Shown in pieces: positions 46,885 through 53,846 of a stretch of 64,000 nt of DNA. The notes under the pieces are model-generated. The model saw only the letters and a list, made by a program, of their open reading frames with translations, was not told where the DNA came from and searched no databases. Location of the stretch: positions 1-64,000 of the forward strand of contig NZ_MLAS01000002.1 of assembly GCF_002272785.1 (NCBI RefSeq), in the 5' to 3' direction. Every line of letters begins with the position of its first letter. The stretch's first letter is position 1. A program made the translations under genes and the position numbers. This DNA comes from Helicobacter sp. 13S00477-4 (GTDB lineage Bacteria > Campylobacterota > Campylobacteria > Campylobacterales > Helicobacteraceae).

Positions 46885-47718
46885 ATGCAAATAGGAAAAA
46901 TCCAAACACTTCAAATCAATAGACTCACCCAACATGGTGCCTACCTAAAATCTAACGATGATGATGAAGAAATCTTATTGCCCAATAAATTTCTCTCCTC
47001 CACTCTTGATATAGGAGATTTCATAGAAGTATTTTTATATACAGATTCTGAAGACAGACCAGTGGCAACAACACAAAAGCCCTTTGCTATCCTAGGGCAA
47101 ATCTGCCCACTCAAAGTTGTATCGATTCAAGATAATGGATGTTTTTTAGATATGGGGATTGACAAGCATATTTTTATGCCTACAAAAAATCCAAAACGAT
47201 TCAAACTCAATGAAAATATAGTCATCAAAATCAACACAGACAAACAAAACAGACTCATCGCAAGGCTAGGATTCAAAGAATCTTTACTGCCATTCAAAGG
47301 AAATGGAAAACACCTCAAGGTAAATATACTCCCATTTGAAAAAACACCACTTGGGATTGGCTGTGTTGTGAATGAAAAATATTATGGCTTACTTTATCAC
47401 AACCAAATATTTAGCCCTATACAATTAGGTGAATACCAAAATGCCTATATTACAAATATAAGAGCTGATGGCAAACTTGATCTTTGCATAAAATCTCCTC
47501 AGCATTTATCAGAAGAAAAACACCAACTCTTAGAACTCATCAAAGACAAAAAAATCCTAGAACTAGATTTCAATTCTTCACCAGAAATCATTCAAAAAAT
47601 CTGTCGAATGAGCAAAAAAAGCTTCAAAACCATTATCAATACTCTAGTAAAAGAATCAAAAATAAAAATCCTTGATAACCCAAAACAAGTAGGTAAAAAA
47701 ATAATCCAAATAGCTTAA
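46885..47718 (+). CDS. S1 RNA-binding protein, CvfB/YitL family
   Basis: 277 residues. It has several S1-like beta-barrel repeats: LQINRLTQHGAYLKS with EEILLPNKF, LKVVSIQDNGCFLDMGI with HIFMPTK, then a third NAYITNIRADGKLDLCIK. It ends in a winged-helix-like tail with KICRMSKKSFKTIINTLVKE. The order of three S1 domains plus a winged helix is that of CvfB, an RNA-binding regulator described in Staphylococcus and found in epsilonproteobacteria. The RNA target is unknown. Confidence 0.85.
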   Translation: MQIGKIQTLQINRLTQHGAYLKSNDDDEEILLPNKFLSSTLDIGDFIEVFLYTDSEDRPVATTQKPFAILGQICPLKVVSIQDNGCFLDMGIDKHIFMPTKNPKRFKLNENIVIKINTDKQNRLIARLGFKESLLPFKGNGKHLKVNILPFEKTPLGIGCVVNEKYYGLLYHNQIFSPIQLGEYQNAYITNIRADGKLDLCIKSPQHLSEEKHQLLELIKDKKILELDFNSSPEIIQKICRMSKKSFKTIINTLVKESKIKILDNPKQVGKKIIQIA

Positions 47719-47877
47719 AAAATTTTACCTATACATTCCAAGCATGCACAATTTTTATAAACTGATATTTTTTATTGTTTGAGATCCTATGTTATGGTGA
47801 GGGGTGAGATTGAAGGCATTGAATATGAAACATTTCATTACAATATCAAATCTTGCATATTTGTATCCCTTTAGGTA

Positions 47878-47883
47878 TATAAT
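47878..47883 (+). promoter_or_regulatory. -10 box of the SDR gene
   Basis: TATAAT in GTATATAATGC, 33 bases before the start codon, with AAAGGAT as ribosome binding site. Confidence 0.5.
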
Positions 47884-47915
47884 GCTTATCAATAATAGAT
47901 TTCAAAGGATACCAA

Positions 47916-48662
47916 ATGGTAGTTTTTGTCAGTGGAGCATCAAGCGGATTTGGGAAAGAGATTTCAAAAAAATTTATAAAAGAAGGGCATAAAATAATCG
48001 CTCTTGCTAGAAGGAGAGATCTACTCATAGGACTTCAAAATGAGCTTGGGGAAGCTTGTCAAATCATCATCAGTGATGTTAATGATATCTTTTCAATACA
48101 AAATCAACTCAAAAAACTCCCTCAAGATTTCAAATCAGTTGATATACTCATCAATAATGCAGGATTAGCACTTGGTTTAGAATCTGCAGAAAAAGCTGAT
48201 ATTAATGATTGGGAAAAGATGATTCAAACGAATATAAATGGACTCATAAAGCTCACTCATTTCTTCCTGCCCCAAATGGTGTCAAATAAAAAAGGTCATA
48301 TCATCAATATTGGATCGATTGCAGGGACCTATCCATATCCTGGAGGAAACATATATGGTGCTACAAAAGCATTTGTGAAACAATTCAGCTTAAATCTTCG
48401 TGCAGATTTGTATGATAAAAATATCCGAGTGAGCAATATTGAACCAGGCTTAACCGGAGGGAGTGAATTTTCCCTCATCAGGTTTAAGGGCGATAATAAC
48501 AAAGCAAATAAAGTTTATGAAAATACAAAACCACTCCAACCTAAAGACATTGCTGAAGCTGTATGGTGGGTAGCTTCTTTGCCTGAACACATCAATATCA
48601 ATAGGATTGAAATGATGCCTACAACTCAAGCACCCGCAGCACTGAATGTAGCCAAAAATTAA
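47916..48662 (+). CDS. Short-chain dehydrogenase/reductase (YdfG-like)
   Basis: 248 residues. NADP-binding FVSGASSGFGKEISKKF, the structural NNAG motif INNAGLALG, and the catalytic triad serine in NIGSIAGTYPYPGG with Y-x-x-x-K in YGATKAF. The C-terminal MMPTTQAP matches the YdfG group, which reduce 3-hydroxy acids such as allothreonine or malonic semialdehyde. The specific substrate is not known. It ends two bases from the convergent NSS transporter gene. Confidence 0.92.
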   Translation: MVVFVSGASSGFGKEISKKFIKEGHKIIALARRRDLLIGLQNELGEACQIIISDVNDIFSIQNQLKKLPQDFKSVDILINNAGLALGLESAEKADINDWEKMIQTNINGLIKLTHFFLPQMVSNKKGHIINIGSIAGTYPYPGGNIYGATKAFVKQFSLNLRADLYDKNIRVSNIEPGLTGGSEFSLIRFKGDNNKANKVYENTKPLQPKDIAEAVWWVASLPEHININRIEMMPTTQAPAALNVAKN

Positions 48663-48664
48663 TT

Positions 48665-49993
48665 TTATTTAAAATGCAAAAGCAAAATAGCCAAGATCAC
48701 TAATGGAGCAATATATTTCACAATAAAAAACCATATTTTAAATAACTTTTGACCAAAAAAATGCTTACTAAATTCATAGGCTTTTTTCCTCCCAAGAAAC
48801 CAACCCAAAAAAACTACCGAACAAAGTCCACCCAATGGCATCAAGATACTTGAAGTTACAAAATCTACCCAGTCAAAAAAACTTTTATCAAAAAAAGTCA
48901 ATCTATCAGCATAATGACTATCAATGGAAAATATCACCAAAAGTCCTATGATATATACAAATAAACTTGTCCAAAAAGTAGCACTCAATCGCTTGAATCC
49001 AAAACGATTGATGAGGTATAACACCACAGGTTCTAATAAAGAAACCGTAGAAGTGATGCCTGCAAAAATCAAAGCACAAAAAAATAAAATGGCTATCACA
49101 TTCCCCACTAAACCCATCTTGCCAAAAATAAGGGGTAAAGATACAAAAACCAATCCAGCACCTTCTTCGGGCTTACCTCCATATGCAAATATAAAAGTAA
49201 ATATCATCAATCCGGCTATCAAAGAGATAAGGATACCGGGTATCACAACCCATAAAGAACTTTTCAAAAGATTTTCATTTGATTTTGTAAAAGCAGCATA
49301 AGTAACAATAGTCCCCACTCCAAGACTCAGAGAAAAAAATACCTGCCCTAAAGAAGCAAAAATAACTCCTAAATTGATTTTTTCAGGATGGAAGGCAAAC
49401 ATAAAATCAAAAGCCCTACCAAATGAAGGCATACCCATGGCATAAATGAGCAAACCAATGAAAATAATGAACAACAAAGGCATCAAGACAAAATTAAGCT
49501 TTTCTATGCCGTTTTTGATACCCTTACATACAATCCAAGCAGTCAAAAACAAACAAACACTAAAACCTAAAATCTGCCACCAAAGGCTATTGTCTCTTAG
49601 ATGAGCAAATTGGGCTTGAGAATAATCAAGATTCAAAGGCAAATCAAAACTAACTACGAATAAATAATAAAATATCCAACCAAGCACGACTGCATAAAAA
49701 GATAAAATCAATGGTCCACCAATCAAGAGTATCGCACTAACTTTCCAAAATTTCATAGGCTTAGGACTTAATTGCTCATAACAAGAGACCATATCTTTTT
49801 TGCCTCTATTGCCAATAATCATATCAACTAACAACATTGATACACCTACAGTAAATGTCAAGAATAAATAAAGGATAACAAAAGCTCCTCCTCCATTACT
49901 CCCAGCCATATAGGGGAATCTCCAAATATGCCCTAACCCTATAGAACTCCCTAAAGTCGCCAATATAAAACCAAATTTTGAAAAATTAGCCAA
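48665..49993 (-). CDS. NSS-family sodium-dependent transporter, tandem copy 2
   Basis: 442 residues, about eleven to twelve helices. LATLGSSIGLGHIWRFPYMA contains the NSS helix-1 substrate/Na+ site. It imports an amino acid or similar solute with Na+. It lies nine bases downstream of a paralogue and shares long identical DNA stretches with it, so the pair arose by duplication and is being homogenised. H. pylori has a corresponding tandem pair (HP0497/HP0498). Substrate unknown. Confidence 0.95.
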   Translation of the reverse strand: MANFSKFGFILATLGSSIGLGHIWRFPYMAGSNGGGAFVILYLFLTFTVGVSMLLVDMIIGNRGKKDMVSCYEQLSPKPMKFWKVSAILLIGGPLILSFYAVVLGWIFYYLFVVSFDLPLNLDYSQAQFAHLRDNSLWWQILGFSVCLFLTAWIVCKGIKNGIEKLNFVLMPLLFIIFIGLLIYAMGMPSFGRAFDFMFAFHPEKINLGVIFASLGQVFFSLSLGVGTIVTYAAFTKSNENLLKSSLWVVIPGILISLIAGLMIFTFIFAYGGKPEEGAGLVFVSLPLIFGKMGLVGNVIAILFFCALIFAGITSTVSLLEPVVLYLINRFGFKRLSATFWTSLFVYIIGLLVIFSIDSHYADRLTFFDKSFFDWVDFVTSSILMPLGGLCSVVFLGWFLGRKKAYEFSKHFFGQKLFKIWFFIVKYIAPLVILAILLLHFK

Positions 49994-50002
49994 AATAAAT
50001 CC

Positions 50003-51346
50003 TTATGCAAACAAATCTAAAATCTTAGCAACCCAAATCACAATAACAACAAGTGGAGCAATATAGCGAAGGATAAAAAACCATAATTCAAACATATTTT
50101 TTGATAAAAAGTTTTCAGAAAGCTCATAAACTCTCTTTTTACCCACAATCCATCCTACAAAAATCACGGATAAAAGTCCACCCAATGGCATCACAATAGC
50201 CGAAGAAGAAAAATCTACCCAATCAAAAAGGCTTTTGTGAAAAAATGTAAGCTTTGCCTGATAGTCTGCATTCAAAGATAATATCAACACAATCCCCGCA
50301 ATATATATCCCTAATACAATAAGCCAAGTGGCATTAGCTCTTTTCAATCCAAATCTATCAATAATATACATTACAGAAGGCTCTAGTAAAGAAATTGTCG
50401 AAGTAATACCGGCAAAACCCAATGCACATAAAAATAAAATTGAAATCACACTGCCAATCAAACCCATTTTACCAAAAATAAGAGGTAAAGATACAAAAAC
50501 CAATCCAGCACCTTGTGTAACTTTGGCTCCATATTCAAAAACAAAAGTAAATATCATCAATCCAGCTATCAAAGAGATAAGGATACCGGGTATCACAACC
50601 CAAATAGCACTTTTCAATAGATTTTGCTCTTGAGTGCTTGAAGCTGAATAAGTGATGATAATCCCTACCCCAAGACTCAGAGAAAAAAATACCTGCCCTA
50701 AAGAAGCAACCAAAACATTTGTCGTGATGTCTTCAAAACGAAAGGCAAACATAAAATCAAAAGCCCTCCCAAACGAAGACATACTCATGGCATAAATGAG
50801 CAAACCAATGAAAATAATGAACAACAAAGGCATCAAGACAAAATTAAGCTTTTCTATGCCATTTTTGATACCCCTTGAGACAACCCAACCGGTAATGCCC
50901 AATACTGCAGTGAAACCTAAAATTTGAGGCCAAATTGAATGAGTCAAAAGATTATCAAACCTAGCTTCAGACGCACCTATATCTTGAGGCAAATCAAAAC
51001 TAACTACAAAAAGATAATACAAAACCCATCCAAGCACAATAGAATAAAAAGTCAAAATAAAAGGTCCACCAATAAGGGTGATGCCAGCATATCCCCATCG
51101 CTTTTTTTTACTCGGATCAAGCTGTTTGAAAGCTTCAGTTGTATTTTTCCTCGTGCTTTGACCAATGATCATTTCTGCGACTAACATTGAAATCCCAATA
51201 CTCAAAGACAAGAATAAAAATAAAATTACAAACCCACCTCCTCCACTCACTCCAGCCATATAGGGGAATTTCCAAATATGCCCTAACCCTATAGAACTCC
51301 CTAAAGTCGCCAATATAAAACCAAATTTTGAAAAATTACTCATCAT
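50003..51346 (-). CDS. NSS-family sodium-dependent transporter, tandem copy 1
   Basis: 447 residues. LATLGSSIGLGHIWKFPYMA marks the NSS helix 1, and the rest follows copy 2 closely, with more divergence in the extracellular loops and the C terminus. The second methionine (51343) is an equally possible start. It is upstream of copy 2 by nine bases on the same strand and probably forms one transcript. Loop divergence could reflect different substrates. Confidence 0.95.
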   Translation of the reverse strand: MMSNFSKFGFILATLGSSIGLGHIWKFPYMAGVSGGGGFVILFLFLSLSIGISMLVAEMIIGQSTRKNTTEAFKQLDPSKKKRWGYAGITLIGGPFILTFYSIVLGWVLYYLFVVSFDLPQDIGASEARFDNLLTHSIWPQILGFTAVLGITGWVVSRGIKNGIEKLNFVLMPLLFIIFIGLLIYAMSMSSFGRAFDFMFAFRFEDITTNVLVASLGQVFFSLSLGVGIIITYSASSTQEQNLLKSAIWVVIPGILISLIAGLMIFTFVFEYGAKVTQGAGLVFVSLPLIFGKMGLIGSVISILFLCALGFAGITSTISLLEPSVMYIIDRFGLKRANATWLIVLGIYIAGIVLILSLNADYQAKLTFFHKSLFDWVDFSSSAIVMPLGGLLSVIFVGWIVGKKRVYELSENFLSKNMFELWFFILRYIAPLVVIVIWVAKILDLFA

Positions 51347-51884
51347 TTCGCCTCAAAATAATTTAAAAACAAAAATATACTCAATTATATTTTAAAACTT
51401 GCAGTGGTTTTCAATAAATAATAAAATCAAATACATTGTTTGAAATTATTAAAATACTTTCAATAACCTTGCTCAATAATAAACCAAATATATAATACTT
51501 ATATATCTTGCATAGTTATACCAATCAAATACTATTAATTTTAAATTAATTAAATTTTGATTAAATAAAAAATTTATTACTCAAAACGATACATAAAATG
51601 GATTATGCAAAATACCTAATTTAGATAGCAAAAGGCATTCATTAGTTTGTACTAAATGTGGTAATCCTGCATACTAATTGGAAAAAATATATTATATTTT
51701 GATTTTATTGAAGATTCAAAAACTAATAAAATTTGTAGCAAATGTGAAACATTAGAAAATATAATAATACAATAAAATATAATTTGAGCAATATACACAA
51801 TCCAAGCATCAGATTTTTTAAAAAAATTAAAATATTGCTAAATCAAATTTTATAACCTCTAAAATTTTAAACTTACAACAAAAT
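51347..51884. other. AT-rich 0.54-kb region with a decayed zinc-ribbon ORF
   Basis: No intact gene is found between the NSS pair and the mod gene. On the plus strand, 51600-51775 holds a remnant with two CxxC motifs in different frames, listed separately. The remainder (about 51360-51590 and 51776-51884) is AT-rich without recognisable structure. Confidence 0.65.
51600..51775 (+). pseudogene. Small zinc-ribbon ORF remnant, frameshifted
   Basis: One frame reads KRHSLVCTKCGNPA around 51630-51668. After about 51670 a different frame continues as GKNILYFDFIEDSK and then NKICSKCETLENIIIQ before TAA at 51773-51775. Two CxxC pairs about 28 residues apart, as in zinc ribbons, appear only if a frameshift is allowed. 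No proper start codon or ribosome binding site is seen. Family unknown. Confidence 0.4.
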
Positions 51885-53846
51885 TCAATAAATTATCCTG
51901 ATTTGTTCTTTATTGACAATCGCTAAATTAAGGAAATCCTCCAAATCAATATCACTATAACCATCAATATAAATCACAAAATCTTTCATTATTTGAAGTT
52001 TTTTCCTGACTGCATCATTGATTGATAAAAGATAATAAGAATCCTCACAAAAATAAAGCTTATTTGTTATGATTTCTTCTAAAGGCAAACTCAATATTTT
52101 GCCACTAATAAGGGCAAGATTCCTAGCAATATCCAATGAACTCATCTCATTTCTATTTGAAACAAGCTTCAAGCTACCTAATTCATTAGCTATAATCTTT
52201 GGTTTATCACAAAGGCTATAGACTTTATAGCCAATATCTAAAGATTGATTGATTTTGATCAAATCATTTTCTAAACTTTTCTTAATCTTTTCTCCTGCAC
52301 GATTCACCCTTTCAATCGTAATATCACTGATAACAGGGTTTTTAGAACCTAATTCATTTTTACAAAAATCATAAGCAACCTCATCTTTCTTTTTATCAAT
52401 AGGCTCATCAAGCTGCACTAAGATAAATTGTCTGTTGCCATTATCTTGTTCATTCAGCTCCATTACAGCTTGTGCGGTAGTCCCAGAACCAGCAAAAAAG
52501 TCTAGGATAATATCTGAATGTTTGGCACCTAAACTTATTAAATCTTTAATCAAATATTTAGATTTTGTATAGTTAAAAATATCTTTATTGAAAAGATTTT
52601 TAATTTCTGCACTACTATTTGCCGTTGAATATTTAGGAGAATAAAATGTTGTCTTTCCTCTTTTACTTGGCATATCTCCTAAGCTTGGTCGTTGTTTTTT
52701 ATACAAAGAATAACCTTCTTTTGTTTTTTTAACTATCACTTCAAAAACTTCATTTTGAAATTTTTTTTCGTTCCAATACCAACTCATTTCTTTGTTATCA
52801 GTAATAGGCAATAATTCATAAGTATGTGTAGCATCTTTTTGCAAACTAAAAGTCAAACTTTTTTCATCAATGAAAATTGGAAAAAATAATTTTGGTCTTG
52901 CCGATCTAGGAGCATTTTTTCCTGTCGCTTTTAAGCTCCCACCTTCTTTCCACCAACCTATTTCATCTTGTTCCCACTCACTACTAGAATCTTCATCTAT
53001 GAGTAAAACACCCATTTTAAATAAACCACTATCTTTAGCATAAATCAAGCAATATTCTTGAGTTTCCATCATTCCACTTGAATTATCATTTCCATTAAGT
53101 TTATTAACAATACTCATTGAATAAACAAAATTTCCCTCCCCAAAAATCTCATCACAAAGCAATTTCAAATTTGCTTGCTCATTATCATCAATACTGATGA
53201 ATATCACGCCATCTTCACTTAGTAAATCTCTGGCTAATTTGAGTCTTGGCAACATAAAGGCAAGCCAACCTGTATGGCTCCTAGCAGAAGTGATATTCCT
53301 AAAAAATTTCAAAGCTTCGCTTGGTATTTCTTCATTATTTTCATTGATTTCTAACAACCCTACTTCAATCAGAATCTTTTTATAATCTTTCCTGAAATCA
53401 TCTGGATAAATGAAATTTTCATTTTTAGTATTGTAAGGAGGGTCAATATAAATCATTTTTATTTTTTCATAATAAGCAGATTTAAGGAGTTTCAATACAT
53501 CTAAATTATCCCCCCTGATGATAACATTTTGTGTTTCTTTGCACTTAGATTCTAGGGGGGGGGGGGCTAGTTTACTTTGTGTGATTTCAAGCTTGAGTTC
53601 TTTGTGAATAGGGGTAGAATAGAGTGCATTTGCCAATCCCTTCCCCGTCCAAGTGAGTTCATAACCTTGCATATTAGCATTTTTATTCACACCCAATAAG
53701 GTAGCAATAGCGTCTAAATTCACTTGATTATCAGAATCTATAGTTTGAGGAAAATGTTTTTTGAGGTTTTCAAAAAGAGGATTTTTAGATTCTCTTGAAT
53801 CTATTATTTTGATACCTTGCTTTTGTAAATTGTTTTTATCTATCAT
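51885..53846 (-). CDS. mod: Type III adenine-specific DNA methyltransferase, phase-variable
   Basis: 653 residues. Beta-class N6-adenine methyltransferase order: DPPY motif (MIYIDPPYNTKNENFIYPDD, DPPY at 135-138), a central target-recognition region, then the SAM motif DFFAGSGTTAQAVMEL near residue 450. It methylates one strand of an asymmetric site and gives specificity to the whole complex. A C12 tract (G12 on the plus strand at 53555-53566) encodes the Pro run KLAPPPLES at residues 92-100 and keeps the frame open, so the gene is ON in this sequence. Loss or gain of one base would truncate the protein near residue 100. It begins 11 bases inside the end of res. Confidence 0.95.
   Translation of the reverse strand: MIDKNNLQKQGIKIIDSRESKNPLFENLKKHFPQTIDSDNQVNLDAIATLLGVNKNANMQGYELTWTGKGLANALYSTPIHKELKLEITQSKLAPPPLESKCKETQNVIIRGDNLDVLKLLKSAYYEKIKMIYIDPPYNTKNENFIYPDDFRKDYKKILIEVGLLEINENNEEIPSEALKFFRNITSARSHTGWLAFMLPRLKLARDLLSEDGVIFISIDDNEQANLKLLCDEIFGEGNFVYSMSIVNKLNGNDNSSGMMETQEYCLIYAKDSGLFKMGVLLIDEDSSSEWEQDEIGWWKEGGSLKATGKNAPRSARPKLFFPIFIDEKSLTFSLQKDATHTYELLPITDNKEMSWYWNEKKFQNEVFEVIVKKTKEGYSLYKKQRPSLGDMPSKRGKTTFYSPKYSTANSSAEIKNLFNKDIFNYTKSKYLIKDLISLGAKHSDIILDFFAGSGTTAQAVMELNEQDNGNRQFILVQLDEPIDKKKDEVAYDFCKNELGSKNPVISDITIERVNRAGEKIKKSLENDLIKINQSLDIGYKVYSLCDKPKIIANELGSLKLVSNRNEMSSLDIARNLALISGKILSLPLEEIITNKLYFCEDSYYLLSINDAVRKKLQIMKDFVIYIDGYSDIDLEDFLNLAIVNKEQIRIIY
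53555..53566. repeat. G12/C12 homopolymer in the mod gene
   Basis: Twelve G on the plus strand, C12 in the mod reading direction, inside codons 94-98. The tract is in frame. Slippage would switch the methyltransferase on and off. Confidence 0.97.

Noticed and set aside
47795-47875. A 26-codon ORF starting ATGGTGAGGGGTGAG before the SDR gene
   Set aside because: No ribosome binding site at a good distance, it ends at the SDR promoter, and nothing supports it as a gene; possibly a small fragment.
53555-53566. The C12 tract as a disabling mutation in mod
   Set aside because: Twelve bases keep the frame: the reading KLAPPPLES continues into both methyltransferase motifs.
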